A stretch of 64,000 nucleotides of DNA from Bacillus infantis (GTDB lineage: Bacteria > Bacillota > Bacilli > Bacillales > Cytobacillaceae), in NCBI RefSeq assembly GCF_020171945.1, contig NZ_JAIVAP010000018.1:25521-89520 (forward strand). The letters are read 5' to 3'. Both the position numbers and the translations under genes were made by a program. Position 1 is the stretch's first letter. Each line of letters begins with the position of its first letter. This document shows, one piece after another, positions 41,926 through 50,635 of this stretch. The notes under the pieces are model-generated. The model did no database searches. It was not told the origin of the DNA and saw nothing but the letters and a program-made list of their open reading frames with translations.

Positions 41926-42283
41926 CCCGCTGAAGCTCCTTGACCCCTTTGATGACCATGGCCAGCCGTGAAATAAGATAGGCCGTCCCAACAATCACCC
42001 AGGCCTGGCCCTGGTTCGTGAAAAATTGGACAAAAGGATTTTCAATGGTGCTTCCTCCGGAAATCATGAAGTTTAAAATCTGGATGCAGATGATGCTGTA
42101 GGCGGCCACTCCGATCGCGAGGCCGTCGAAAACATTCCAGCGGAGCAGGACAGGCGACTTGCGGAAATTGATCTTGCCATTTTCTTTGACGATATATCTC
42201 CGCTGAAACGGAATGGCGATAGAGAAGATGATGATCATGATAAATACTGTGACAATCATTGAAACGATGAATCCAGTCCCCAT
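41918..42283 (-). CDS. Small membrane protein, first gene of an ECF-sigma operon
   Basis: 121 residues from ATG 42283, behind AAGGGAG. Three membrane helices: GFIVSMIVTVFIMIIIFSIA, VFDGLAIGVAAYSIICIQIL, QAWVIVGTAYLISRLAMVIK; a basic cytoplasmic loop RRYIVKENGKINFRKSPVLL. Not a family I recognise. It is translated into the sigma start (8-bp overlap), so it may be the membrane sensor or anti-sigma factor. TATAAT at 42314-42319 (reverse strand) could be the promoter -10. Confidence 0.7.
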   Translation of the reverse strand: MGTGFIVSMIVTVFIMIIIFSIAIPFQRRYIVKENGKINFRKSPVLLRWNVFDGLAIGVAAYSIICIQILNFMISGGSTIENPFVQFFTNQGQAWVIVGTAYLISRLAMVIKGVKELQRDD

Positions 42284-42352
42284 TTGAGACACTCCCTTGC
42301 TTGCATTGTATCTATTATACAAATGAAGGGGGAGGGGGGTTCAATGGAAAAA

Positions 42353-42379
42353 TAAAAAAACGGCGGAGGCCGTTTTTTT
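42353..42379. terminator. Bidirectional terminator upstream of the ECF operon
   Basis: AAAAAAACGGC-GGAG-GCCGTTTTTTT. Probably ends transcripts coming from csgA on the reverse strand. Confidence 0.75.
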
Positions 42380-42424
42380 GAAGATATTGCAGAAAGAGGC
42401 AAAAAGAGTTTGAAAACCTGTTGA

Positions 42425-42546
42425 TTGGAGTGCAAGGCACGTAGACTCCTGCGGGAGATAGCGGCAAGGCTGAGACCCCGCAAGAGCTTGCTCTGAGGAG
42501 GCTCAGCGTCGCCCCGCGAAAAGCGAAGTGCCTGGAACGGAAATCA
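42425..42546. repeat. Bacillaceae intergenic repeat, family II
   Basis: Starts GATTGGAGTGCAAGGCACGTAG and ends GTGCCTGGAACGGAAATCAA (both shortened to under 20 in a row where quoted: GATTGGAGTGCAAGGCAC; TGCCTGGAACGGAAATCA), with the internal GACTCCTGCGGGAG, GAGACCCCGCAAGAGCTTGC and GAGGAGGCTCAGC blocks. This arrangement recurs in intergenic DNA of many Bacillus genomes as I recall. The ends are complementary (GATT...AATC, GGCAC...GTGCC), so the element folds on itself. Only one copy is in the window. Confidence 0.75.
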
Positions 42547-42637
42547 AATGCCACGTTTAAAGCAGGAGATAATTCTCATAACAATTAAAAGATTTACCTA
42601 TCCCTTTAAACAATCCCGGAGAAAAATGTTTTCCCGT

Positions 42638-42889
42638 CTAAGTAAGAAGCTCATAAATTTCATTCAGCTTATTGGCTCTTTTATAATCCAGCTCTTCTTT
42701 GGCATGCTGGATCTCAGGGGGGAGTATGCTGTTCAGGAAAGCGGCCTCCTGCTCGGTAAGTCTGCTTACAAACGCATTATCTCCTTCTGAAAGATCGTCA
42801 GTGATTTTATGGTACAGCTCCCGGCATTCATGAGAGCGGTCCGTATAATTGGACAGCAGTTCACGCAGATAGCCCAGCGATTGGTTCAT
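42638..42889 (-). CDS. csgA: Sigma-G-dependent sporulation protein CsgA family
   Basis: 83 residues from ATG 42889, behind GAGGTGAGG. NQSLGYLRELLSNYTDRSHE at the start, LTEQEAAFLNSILPPEIQHA in the middle and YKRANKLNEIYELLT at the end follow the small, soluble CsgA pattern of B. subtilis as I remember it. CsgA is made in the forespore; its molecular role is unclear. Monocistronic, with the family II repeat and a terminator downstream. Confidence 0.72.
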   Translation of the reverse strand: MNQSLGYLRELLSNYTDRSHECRELYHKITDDLSEGDNAFVSRLTEQEAAFLNSILPPEIQHAKEELDYKRANKLNEIYELLT

Positions 42890-43106
42890 GATCCTCACCT
42901 CATTATTGTAGTCCCTTACTAGGATGGTGAGTGGATAAATGAAATATGTGCTCCGATTGATAAATGTTTAAAAGAATTTTTAAAGGGTAAATAAAATGAA
43001 AAATCCGGCCGACCCCCATAATCCTATTAGCTGAACAGAATGTTATACTAGAGATAGAAAAGCCTGGCCTGAAAAAGGCGCATATAAGAGGCATAGGAGG
43101 TTTCGT

Positions 43107-43235
43107 ATGAGAGCGCATTATCTGGATATTGACCGGCTGCTCGATGAAACCAGTGAATTACAAGAAGAGAATATATTTTATGCGATAGGCCAATTCGAGA
43201 TAGACAAGCTCCTGGAGAGCACCCGGGATTGGTGA
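43107..43235 (+). CDS. Small protein of 42 residues, unrecognised
   Basis: ATG 43107 follows ATAGGAGG with an ideal 7-base spacer and reads MRAHYLDIDRLLDETSELQE, then ENIFYAIGQFEIDKLLEST and RDW before TGA. The product is acidic and mostly helical with a regular Leu/Ile spacing (LLDETSEL, FEIDKLL), suggesting an amphipathic helix and protein-protein contacts. A possible promoter (TTATACTAG at 43044) lies upstream. No family recognised. The strong ribosome site makes it a likely real gene. Confidence 0.6.
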   Translation: MRAHYLDIDRLLDETSELQEENIFYAIGQFEIDKLLESTRDW

Positions 43236-43453
43236 ATTCATTGGTTCAGCCTTTAAGGCAGCACTCATGACAGCATAAAGGATTATATAAACAGGGGAAA
43301 GATAGATACAAATAGAGGCTGCCATTTTTCAGGCAGTCTTTTCTTTTATGGTGCCTGCCTTTGCGGGCGGATAATTTTGTTGGAATAATACTCATAGCAA
43401 AGTGTAAAATAAAGGAACTGTGAGAGCAAATCATACAGACGAAGGTGATGGAC

Positions 43454-44146
43454 ATGATCGGATGTCTTTGTATACATGGATTTACAGGTGCTCCGTTTGA
43501 GCTCGAGCCGCTGACGGAGTATCTCAGGAAACATACTGCGTGGGAGGTTGCCGTCCCTACCCTGCCTGGACATGGGGACAGGCTGCAGCTGAAAGGCATT
43601 GAGTATAAAAAGTGGATAAGCCATGCTGAAGATGAGCTGCAGAAGCTGATGGAGAAGTGTGATGAAGTCTATGTGATCGGTTTCTCCATGGGCGGGATCA
43701 TTGCCAGTTATCTGGCGGTGCATTACCCGGTGAAAAAGCTGATCCTCTTAAGTGCGGCCGCCTATTATGTGAACCCGAAGCAGCTTGTGAAAGATATAGG
43801 AGAAATGATAAAGGACACCGTTAAAGGGAATCTTTTCAAGAATGAAATGTTCCTGAGATATAACCGGAAAATCAGGGAAACCCCGATTGCAGCCACGCTG
43901 CAGTTCAGGAGGCTGGTGTCTTCTGTAAGGCCGATCATTAACCAGATCCGGATTCCTACCCTGATTGCCCAGGGAGAAGTGGACGGAGTCGTCCCGCCGC
44001 GCAGTGCCACATACCTATATGAAAATATAGGTGCATCGTCCAAAAAGCTTATTTTTCTAAAAGAATCGAAGCACCTGATCTGCCACAGCGGCGAATGTGA
44101 AGGGCTGTTCCAGGATATATTGGAATTTCTGCAGCATGAGGCATAA
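43454..44146 (+). CDS. Carboxylesterase/alpha-beta hydrolase
   Basis: 230 residues from ATG 43454, six bases after AAGGTG. Oxyanion CLCIHGFTGAPFELEPLTEY, nucleophile elbow VIGFSMGGIIASYLAV (GFSMG), acid in IAQGEVDGVVPPRSATYLYE and catalytic His in KESKHLICHSGECEGLFQ, all as in the Est30/carboxylesterase family that hydrolyses short-chain esters. ATG 43448 and GTG 43445 are less likely starts. Physiological substrate unknown. Terminator at 44235. Confidence 0.9.
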   Translation: MIGCLCIHGFTGAPFELEPLTEYLRKHTAWEVAVPTLPGHGDRLQLKGIEYKKWISHAEDELQKLMEKCDEVYVIGFSMGGIIASYLAVHYPVKKLILLSAAAYYVNPKQLVKDIGEMIKDTVKGNLFKNEMFLRYNRKIRETPIAATLQFRRLVSSVRPIINQIRIPTLIAQGEVDGVVPPRSATYLYENIGASSKKLIFLKESKHLICHSGECEGLFQDILEFLQHEA

Positions 44147-44567
44147 TTGCCAGGGTGGGCACTTTATTGCAAAGCGCCCTTAAAAATGGTAAGATAAACC
44201 CTAAAGTGCCAAAGAGAAATTTCTTTGAAACCCGGACATACTCCACCTGGAGAATGTCTTTTTTCACTTTAATATATAGGTATGACTGCAAGGGGCTTTA
44301 TTATAAAAATTGTTCAAATACTGAATGAAATATAGCCAGCTAAATAAAGCTGCCATCTCCTTTACCGGGTTTCAGCCAGGATCCCTCCACTTAGATCCCG
44401 GCAGAGATACAAGATCTTCGGTCCTCTTAGAACACTCCAAAACGCTTGCCTGCCAAGTCTGCTGCAGGAAAGCATGTTTTGCCATGTATTGTCCGAGCGG
44501 CAGCTGACCCTGCTGATCTGACGCTAATCACCATAAATAATTGCCAAGAAACAAAGGAGAGAATACA
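44147..44567. other. Intergenic region, carboxylesterase to cshA
   Basis: Contains the esterase terminator and then about 300 bases with no credible gene, probably the cshA promoter and a long untranslated leader. Confidence 0.5.
44235..44264 (+). terminator. Terminator after the carboxylesterase gene
   Basis: GACATACTCC-ACCT-GGAGAATGTC then TTTTTT. Further upstream GGCACTTTA (44159) and TAAAGTGCC (44202) form another 9-bp perfect inverted repeat. Confidence 0.85.
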
Positions 44568-46067
44568 TTGACAAAGTTTCAAGATTTAGGCATCAGTCCT
44601 GCTACAATGAAATCACTAAAAAGAATGGGGTTTGAAGAAGCTACCCCAATCCAGGCGGAAACAATCCCTTTGAGCCTTGCTAATAAAGATTTGATCGGCC
44701 AGGCACAGACCGGTACGGGAAAAACCGCTGCATTCGGAGTTCCGCTGATTGATAAAATCGACACAAGCAAGGATGTTATCCAGGGGATCATCATTGCTCC
44801 GACCCGCGAGCTTGCGATCCAGGTATCTGAAGAGCTTTATAAGATCGGCTACGGAAAAAGAGCGCGCGTGCTTTCCATCTATGGAGGCCAGGATATCAAC
44901 CGTCAGATCCGCGCCCTTAAAAAGCCACCTCATATCATCGTCGGAACACCTGGAAGGGTCCTTGACCATATCAACCGCAAAACGCTCCGCCTGGACAATG
45001 TCCACACAGCGATCCTTGACGAAGCAGATGAAATGCTGAACATGGGCTTTATTGAAGACATCGAATCCATCCTGTCAAGCGTTCCTGTGGAAAGGCAGAC
45101 CCTCTTGTTCTCTGCCACCATGCCTGCACCAATCCAGAGAATGGCAGAAAGATTCATGAGAGACCCGCAGGTCATCCGTGTCAAAGCAAAGGAAATGACG
45201 GTTCCGCTTATTGAGCAGTTCTATGTGGAAGTACAGGAAAGAACCAAGTTCGACGTACTGACACGCCTGCTGAATATCCAGTCCCCGGAACTTGCCATCA
45301 TTTTTGGGCGCACCAAAAGGCGTGTTGATGAGCTTGCAGAGGCGCTGAATCTGAGAGGCTTTCTTGCAGAAGGGATTCACGGAGATCTCAGCCAGGCGAA
45401 GCGTATGTCTGTACTGAGGAAGTTCAAGGAAGGATCCATCGATGTTCTTGTTGCGACTGATGTTGCTGCAAGGGGCCTTGATATTTCAGGCGTAACGCAT
45501 GTTTATAATTTTGACATCCCTCAGGATCCTGAAAGCTATGTTCACCGAATCGGCCGTACAGGGCGCGCAGGAAAAGAAGGAATGGCGATGACTTTCATCA
45601 CGCCGCGCGAGAGATCTTATCTTTCTGTCGTTGAAAGAACGACAAAGCGCAAGATGGAAAAAATGGTTCCGCCAACGCTTGCTGAAGCCCTTGAAGGCCA
45701 GCAAAAGGCTGCAGTCGACAAAATTTCACAGGCCATTAATGCCAATAACCTGGAAAACTATAAAGAGGCAGCAGACGAGCTTCTTGAGCAGCATGATGCT
45801 TCTGACGTTGTGGCAGCTGTCCTGAAGCTGTTGACGAAAGAGCCGGACGACACTCCTGTCAAGCTGACAGAAGAAAAGCCGCTTCCATCCAAAAGGGACA
45901 GAAAGCCTTACGACCGCAGAAGAAGCAATGACAATAGAAGAGGCAGCGACAACAGAAGAGGCTATGATTCCAAAAGGAAAGACGGCCAGTATAAACCAAG
46001 GCAGGGTCAGGGCGGCGGACGCCGTCAAGGCAATTATTCCAACCGTACCTCCGACAGCAGCCGTTAA
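44568..46067 (+). CDS. cshA: DEAD-box ATP-dependent RNA helicase CshA
   Basis: 499 residues from TTG 44568, behind AAAGGAGAG. All DEAD motifs are present: Q motif [26 protein letters not shown], Ia [61 protein letters not shown]. The C-terminus (after about 400) is a long basic Arg/Gly/Asn/Ser tail ([20 protein letters not shown]) for RNA binding. CshA unwinds RNA in the degradosome and in ribosome assembly and helps at low temperature. Conserved place after murF. Confidence 0.96.
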   Translation: MTKFQDLGISPATMKSLKRMGFEEATPIQAETIPLSLANKDLIGQAQTGTGKTAAFGVPLIDKIDTSKDVIQGIIIAPTRELAIQVSEELYKIGYGKRARVLSIYGGQDINRQIRALKKPPHIIVGTPGRVLDHINRKTLRLDNVHTAILDEADEMLNMGFIEDIESILSSVPVERQTLLFSATMPAPIQRMAERFMRDPQVIRVKAKEMTVPLIEQFYVEVQERTKFDVLTRLLNIQSPELAIIFGRTKRRVDELAEALNLRGFLAEGIHGDLSQAKRMSVLRKFKEGSIDVLVATDVAARGLDISGVTHVYNFDIPQDPESYVHRIGRTGRAGKEGMAMTFITPRERSYLSVVERTTKRKMEKMVPPTLAEALEGQQKAAVDKISQAINANNLENYKEAADELLEQHDASDVVAAVLKLLTKEPDDTPVKLTEEKPLPSKRDRKPYDRRRSNDNRRGSDNRRGYDSKRKDGQYKPRQGQGGGRRQGNYSNRTSDSSR

Positions 46068-46101
46068 TAGAATATAGAAAATGGGCACCATGAGTGCTTT
46101 A

Positions 46102-46145
46102 AGCAAAAGGGGTACGGAATTTTTTCATTCCGAACCCCTTTTGCT
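46102..46145 (+). terminator. Terminator of cshA
   Basis: AGCAAAAGGGGTACGGAAT, TTTTTC loop, ATTCCGAACCCCTTTTGCT. Confidence 0.88.
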
Positions 46146-46209
46146 GTTTTACTGGATTTTTGGCGTGCGGTGGCCTGTTATTGCCTTATCCATCCCGTTT
46201 TCGTGAGTA

Positions 46210-46306
46210 TTCTACATAAAATTTTCTTTTTTCTACATAAAAAGGGATGGATTCTACATAAAAGCGAACTGATTCTACTTAAATCTGAAGGAATTCTACA
46301 TAAAAT
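46210..46306. repeat. Array of TTCTACA motif with exact 21-bp period (5 copies)
   Basis: TTCTACA at 46210, 46231, 46252 and 46294 and TTCTACT at 46273; spacings are 21, 21, 21 and 21. Each motif continues as TAAA or TTAAA. The same signal occurs at 32157-32226. Confidence 0.85.
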
Positions 46307-46407
46307 ACATATATTACCAAATATCTCATGGAAACTAGCTCCCCCTTTTTTAAAAAAGAAATTGGCGCATACTAAGCGGGATAAGGATCATTAAAGGGGG
46401 TTGCTCA

Positions 46408-47376
46408 TTGACGATCATAAAGCTTGGATATGTGGCGATGAGCGTGCATCTGCAGAATTGCTCGCCTTCGCAGACCATGACCTATAAACAATTTTCCGGC
46501 ATTAAGGACCGGGAAGCAGCCATCAGGAAGCTTGAGAGGATTGCGATATCCAATCTGGAAAACTGCCTGCGCCTCCTGAAGCATAATGCTGCCCATGATA
46601 TTTCCTTCTTCCGGTTCAGCTCCAAGCTGATCCCGCTCGCCAATCATGAGGAACTGGCCGACTGGAAATATATGAGGCCGCTGAAGCCGGCTCTGCAGGA
46701 CCTGGCGGATTATATTAAAGACCATAGAATGAGGGTTGATTTTCACCCGGATCACTTCGTCCTTCTGAATGCCCTGAAGCCGGAAATCCTGAATGTGTCG
46801 ATAAAGACGCTTTCCATGCATAAGGCTTTGCTGAAGGGGATGGGGATTGAACCGGAGCACCGGTGTGTCCTGCATGTTGGCGGGGCTTACAATGACAAGG
46901 AGAAGGCGCTGGAGCAGTTCATCCATAACTGGGGGCTGATCCCGTCAGCCATCCAGCAGATGGTCATGCTCGAGAATGATGACACGGCCTTCACATTGGA
47001 CGATACATTGTATCTGTGCGAAAAGCTTGGCATTCCGCTTGTCTTTGACTATCACCATCATTTGGCCCATTTCGAAAATGAAGACTGGATAAGCAATTGG
47101 GAGAGGGTCACCGCGACCTGGAAGCATGCAAAGCTTCCCATCAAGATGCATATATCCAGCCCCCGTTCCGCCAAGGACTTTCGGGCTCACGCTGATTATG
47201 TTGATCCGGTGATGTTCATGGACTTCCTGAAGAACATCAATGGGAGCGTACCGGAAATACATTGCATGATTGAAGCGAAACAGAAGGATGATGCCCTTTT
47301 CCAGCTGGCGGACTATCTCCGGAATGAGGCGGGTATGGAAGAGGTGGACCAGGCAGCGTTTAAAATGCAGCAATAA
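46408..47376 (+). CDS. uvsE: UV damage endonuclease UvsE
   Basis: 322 residues, TIM-barrel metal-dependent nuclease. KLGYVAMSVHLQNCSPSQTM at the start, HDISFFRFSSKLIPLANHEE, MRVDFHPDHFVLLNALKPEI, HVGGAYNDKEKALEQFIHNW, MLENDDTAFTLDDTLYLCEK and PLVFDYHHHLAHFENEDWIS supply the metal ligands (His, Glu, Asp). UvsE nicks DNA 5' of cyclobutane dimers and 6-4 photoproducts in the alternative excision pathway. TTG start 46408 follows AAAGGGGG. In B. subtilis this gene (ywjD) lies elsewhere, so its place here is non-standard. Confidence 0.93.
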   Translation: MTIIKLGYVAMSVHLQNCSPSQTMTYKQFSGIKDREAAIRKLERIAISNLENCLRLLKHNAAHDISFFRFSSKLIPLANHEELADWKYMRPLKPALQDLADYIKDHRMRVDFHPDHFVLLNALKPEILNVSIKTLSMHKALLKGMGIEPEHRCVLHVGGAYNDKEKALEQFIHNWGLIPSAIQQMVMLENDDTAFTLDDTLYLCEKLGIPLVFDYHHHLAHFENEDWISNWERVTATWKHAKLPIKMHISSPRSAKDFRAHADYVDPVMFMDFLKNINGSVPEIHCMIEAKQKDDALFQLADYLRNEAGMEEVDQAAFKMQQ

Positions 47377-47471
47377 TTTCCTCACGGGCTGCCTGAAGTC
47401 CTGTATACTGGAAGGTATGAAGCCTGAAGGACGGCTTATATCCTAAAGTGCCTTTTCAGGAGGAATTATTT

Positions 47472-47951
47472 ATGAGCACCGGACCAAAAAAATGGATTTC
47501 AAAAAGGGCTCTCCCTGTATGGAGGATATCAGGGGCAATCCATTCAGGCATTTTTGTGCTTGCAATGGGAGGGGCTGCGGTACTTGCCTTTATTTTTGAC
47601 GGGCCTGGATGGATCATCCCGGCAGCCGTCATCCTGGCATGTGTGTATATGTATTTTTTTATTATACTTTTCCCTTCGCTGAAGTGGAAAAGGTGGCGCT
47701 ATGAGGTGCGGGAGCAGGAGATCGAGCTTCAGCATGGCATATTCATTGTCAAAAGGACGCTGGTCCCGATGGTCAGGGTGCAGCATGTTGATACAAGGCA
47801 GGGACCGATCCTGAGGAAGTATGCGCTGGCCACCATTACTGTCTCTACAGCAGCTACTGTCCATGAGATACCTGCGCTTGATATGGACGAAGCGGAAGAA
47901 TTGCGCCTCTCCATTTCAAAGCTGGCAAGGGTGGCTGATGAAGATGTCTGA
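47472..47951 (+). CDS. ydbS: bPH2 (DUF304) membrane protein, YdbS
   Basis: 159 residues from ATG 47472, after AGGAGG; the frame to 47448 has no ribosome site. Two membrane helices near residues 25-65 (SGIFVLAMGGAAVLAFIFDG, IIPAAVILACVYMYFFIILF) followed by the bacterial PH-like DUF304 domain (RYEVREQEIELQHGIFIVKR, VQHVDTRQGPILRKYALATI). It overlaps ydbT by 14 bp and forms a pair with it. B. subtilis ydbST have been linked to resistance to bacteriocins/membrane-active agents as I recall. Molecular activity unknown. Confidence 0.88.
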   Translation: MSTGPKKWISKRALPVWRISGAIHSGIFVLAMGGAAVLAFIFDGPGWIIPAAVILACVYMYFFIILFPSLKWKRWRYEVREQEIELQHGIFIVKRTLVPMVRVQHVDTRQGPILRKYALATITVSTAATVHEIPALDMDEAEELRLSISKLARVADEDV

Positions 47952-49374
47952 GCCGAAGAGGCTTCATCCGATCTCTGCGGTTGCCAACTTTTTTAAGCAG
48001 CTTAAAGAACTTATTGTACCGTTTTTGGTATTCATTGTTTTCGGATTCAAAAATTCAGACTGGGACCTTTTCTACCTTGTTGGCTCTGCAGCCGTCGTCC
48101 TCCTTGTACTGGCGGGCGGTATCCTGAAGTGGCTCCGCTTTACCTACCGGGTGGAGGAGGGCGAGCTGCGAATTGAATACGGGGTCTTTGTCCGCAAAAA
48201 AAGGTATATCCCTTTTGAAAGGATTCAGAGCCTTGATTTTTCCGAGGGCATCCTGCACCGGCCGTTCGGGCTTGTGAAGGTCAAGGTCGAAACAGCAGGG
48301 ACGAGCGGAACCCAGGAGGCAGAGGCTACCCTTACAGCCATTACCAAGGCGGAGGCCGCCGCCATCCAGGCGGAGCTTACAGCGGAGAAGGCCGCCGGAG
48401 ACGGGGAGAAGGAAGAGGCCCGCAATAGCGGACAAAACATTTATAAGATTTCCCCCGGACAGCTTCTGCTGCTTGCATCCACCTCGGGAGGGGCAGGGGT
48501 GGTCATTTCCGCAGTGATTGCTTTTTTCTTTCAGTTTGAAGAGATTATTCCCTATGAAGCTCTTTTTCACCGTTTTGAGCATTTCGCAGAAAATGGCGTG
48601 ATTTTCATCAGCGGCGCTGTGTTTCTTCTCCTGTTATTGGCATGGATCATCGCTGTCATCGGGACGATGCTGAAGTATGCAGGCTTTACCGTCAGAAGAG
48701 AGGAAGATGACCTGGTCATCTCCCGGGGGCTCTTGGAGAAAAAGCAGCTCACGATTCCCCTGCACAGAATACAGGCGCTCCGCTTCAGTGAAAATCCTGC
48801 CAGGCAGCCGCTCGGGTTCGGTACTTTATATGTGGAAAGCGCGGGCGGGTCAGCTGTAGATAGGGATAGTGCCAAGGTAATGCTTTTCCCGCTTATCCAG
48901 AAAAAAGACTTGCAGGAACTGGTTGGTCGTCATCTTACAGATTATAATGCTGGAATTCAGCTTGCGGGGCTCCCGAAAAGGGCGCTGCCCCGGTACATTT
49001 TCAGGGGGCTCCTTGCCGCAGCTTTATTCATTATTGTTCCGCCGGCCATCTTTCGTCCATGGGGATTTCTGTCCCTTTTGCTGCTCCTGCCGGCTGTGGT
49101 CTGGCCCTTATTGAAATTCAGGGCAGCGGGGTGGCATATCAGCGGCAGCCAGCTGACACTCCGTTATAGGGCGTTCAGCAAGCATACAGTCTATATGATG
49201 AAAAATAAGGTGCAGTCACTCAGCCTGAAGGAAAGCCGCTTTCAAAAACGGAAGCAGCTTGCGACAGTGGAAGCTGCCGTCAAGTCCGGCTCGAGCGGGT
49301 CTGGCGGAAAGGCGGCTGACCTGGATATAAGTGATGCAGAACAGATTTACAGATGGTACTCCAGAGAAAAATGA
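47938..49374 (+). CDS. ydbT: bPH2 (DUF304) multi-repeat membrane protein, YdbT
   Basis: 478 residues from ATG 47938 (AAGGGTGG upstream). Three PH-like DUF304 repeats, each with the RYxxFER/QSL pattern: YIPFERIQSLDFSEGILHRP, LTIPLHRIQALRFSENPARQ and VYMMKNKVQSLSLKESRFQK. Paired membrane helices lie between repeats (VPFLVFIVFGFKN, VVLLVLAGGILKW; AVIAFFFQF; FLLLLLAWIIAVI). Works with YdbS at the membrane. It ends at a bidirectional terminator shared with ydcA. Confidence 0.88.
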   Translation: MKMSEPKRLHPISAVANFFKQLKELIVPFLVFIVFGFKNSDWDLFYLVGSAAVVLLVLAGGILKWLRFTYRVEEGELRIEYGVFVRKKRYIPFERIQSLDFSEGILHRPFGLVKVKVETAGTSGTQEAEATLTAITKAEAAAIQAELTAEKAAGDGEKEEARNSGQNIYKISPGQLLLLASTSGGAGVVISAVIAFFFQFEEIIPYEALFHRFEHFAENGVIFISGAVFLLLLLAWIIAVIGTMLKYAGFTVRREEDDLVISRGLLEKKQLTIPLHRIQALRFSENPARQPLGFGTLYVESAGGSAVDRDSAKVMLFPLIQKKDLQELVGRHLTDYNAGIQLAGLPKRALPRYIFRGLLAAALFIIVPPAIFRPWGFLSLLLLLPAVVWPLLKFRAAGWHISGSQLTLRYRAFSKHTVYMMKNKVQSLSLKESRFQKRKQLATVEAAVKSGSSGSGGKAADLDISDAEQIYRWYSREK

Positions 49375-49385
49375 CAGCCATAAAG

Positions 49386-49408
49386 AAAAGCGCCAGCCGG
49401 CGCTTTTT
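49386..49408. terminator. Bidirectional terminator between ydbT and the rhomboid gene
   Basis: AAAAGCGCC-AGCC-GGCGCTTTTT. Confidence 0.85.
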
Positions 49409-49413
49409 CTGCA

Positions 49414-49998
49414 TCATCTATTCCTTTTTAATGAAAGGGCTCCTATAAGAAAACCGGAGATAAACCCGAAGATATGCGCTGAAATATTGATGTTTGGCTG
49501 GATGAAGGTCATAATAAGCCCAATGACGGCTATCGTGATGATAATCTGTGAGCCCTCGCGCGACATTAAGTCTTTCCGGAAGTATGCGACCGCTGCAAAG
49601 AAGCCAAACAGGCCGAAAATGGCCCCGCTCGAGCCTACATGCGTGTAGGTGAGCGGCTCAAGCAGCAGGGTGGCCACATTGGCAGAGATGCCGGTGATAA
49701 GATAGATGCCGGCAAATCTCGCTTTTCCTGCAATCTTCTCCAGGGCAGGGCCGAACAGGACAAGGGAAAAGCTGTTAAACAGGACATGGGCAAATCCGCT
49801 GTGCATGAACATCGGGGTGGCAAGCCGCCATACCTCGCCCTCCCTTATGAATAAATTGACTCCGGCGAGCCTTTCAAATATGTAGGAATTCGGGAACAAT
49901 ACAGTCAGCAAATAGAATAATATATTCAAAAGCAAAATGATGGAGACAATGGGATAGAAGCGGATGAATTCTTTGAAGCTCTCTGTCCTTGTGAACAT
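49414..49998 (-). CDS. ydcA: Rhomboid family intramembrane serine protease (YdcA-like)
   Basis: 194 residues, six membrane helices. Rhomboid landmarks in order: WRLATPMFMHSGFAHVLFNS (the HxxxxHxxxN-like loop), catalytic serine in HVGSSGAIFGLFGFFAAVAY (GxSG), and the partner histidine in NISAHIFGFISGFLIGAL. It cleaves transmembrane substrates in the bilayer; natural targets unknown. ATG 49998 with GGGGAC upstream. Convergent with ydbT and divergent from acpS, as in B. subtilis. Confidence 0.93.
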   Translation of the reverse strand: MFTRTESFKEFIRFYPIVSIILLLNILFYLLTVLFPNSYIFERLAGVNLFIREGEVWRLATPMFMHSGFAHVLFNSFSLVLFGPALEKIAGKARFAGIYLITGISANVATLLLEPLTYTHVGSSGAIFGLFGFFAAVAYFRKDLMSREGSQIIITIAVIGLIMTFIQPNINISAHIFGFISGFLIGALSLKRNR

Positions 49999-50127
49999 AA
50001 CAGTCCCCTTTCTGTTTTTATCTGTAAAGGAAGGTTAATTATACTATAGCTTGAAAGAGCCGGAAATGGCCACTGCTTGTATACTATTGTGTATGCGAGA
50101 TGCAAACCAATTAGAAGGATGATGCAT

Positions 50128-50508
50128 GTGATTGAAGGGATCGGCATTGATATCGTTGAAATCGAAAGAATCAGCAGGATGGCCAATCGCGCAAAGTTTT
50201 CAGAACGTATCCTGACAGAGCGGGAACTGGCTAAATACATCATGCTGAACGAAAAGAGGAAGCTTGAATTCCTTGCAGGCCGGTTTGCGGCAAAGGAAGC
50301 TTTTTCAAAGGCTAATGGCACAGGAATAGGAAGCGAGCTGTCTTTTCAGGATATTGAGATATCAAATGACAGCAAAGGGAAGCCATTCTTCAGCAAGCCT
50401 GAAAGGGATGGCCTCCATCTTTCCATATCCCACAGCGAAAGCTATGCTGTTGCCCAGGTTGTCATTGAAACCCCGCTGCCGGGAAACGGTACTAAAAAGC
50501 TGTCATAG
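50128..50508 (+). CDS. acpS: Holo-[acyl-carrier-protein] synthase
   Basis: 126 residues from GTG 50128, nine bases after AAGGA; ATG 50122 and 50119 are nearby alternatives. [20 protein letters not shown] with the metal-binding Asp, [20 protein letters not shown] with the catalytic Glu, and [18 protein letters not shown] are canonical. AcpS moves 4'-phosphopantetheine from CoA to the serine of ACP for fatty-acid synthesis. The ten-residue tail ([11 protein letters not shown]) is a little longer than in B. subtilis. A large hairpin follows before ydcC. Confidence 0.94.
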   Translation: MIEGIGIDIVEIERISRMANRAKFSERILTERELAKYIMLNEKRKLEFLAGRFAAKEAFSKANGTGIGSELSFQDIEISNDSKGKPFFSKPERDGLHLSISHSESYAVAQVVIETPLPGNGTKKLS

Positions 50509-50554
50509 GCCAAGTCATATTCCCGGAGGTTGTCTCATATATTCATAGTGCGAC

Positions 50555-50635
50555 AGGAGAGACAAGGCTATGCCCCGAATTGCCAGCCGGCATTTTCATG
50601 CGGAACCAGCTGTCCGGGCTTGCCCTGTCTCTCCT
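50555..50635. other. Long imperfect hairpin between acpS and ydcC
   Basis: AGGAGAGACA (50555-50564) pairs perfectly with TGTCTCTCCT (50626-50635); the stem continues inward with GGC/GCC and further short helices (CCCCG with CGGGC). No T-run follows, so it is not a classical terminator. It could be a structured leader or RNA-processing site ahead of ydcC. Confidence 0.55.

Larger units (their letters stand above)
46068..46407. other. Intergenic region, cshA to uvsE
   Basis: Holds the cshA terminator, the 21-bp motif array and about 100 bases before uvsE with no clear promoter. No gene seen. Confidence 0.5.

Noticed and set aside
47011..47385. Reverse ORF of about 146 residues over uvsE
   Set aside because: Antisense shadow of a gene with clear UvsE motifs.
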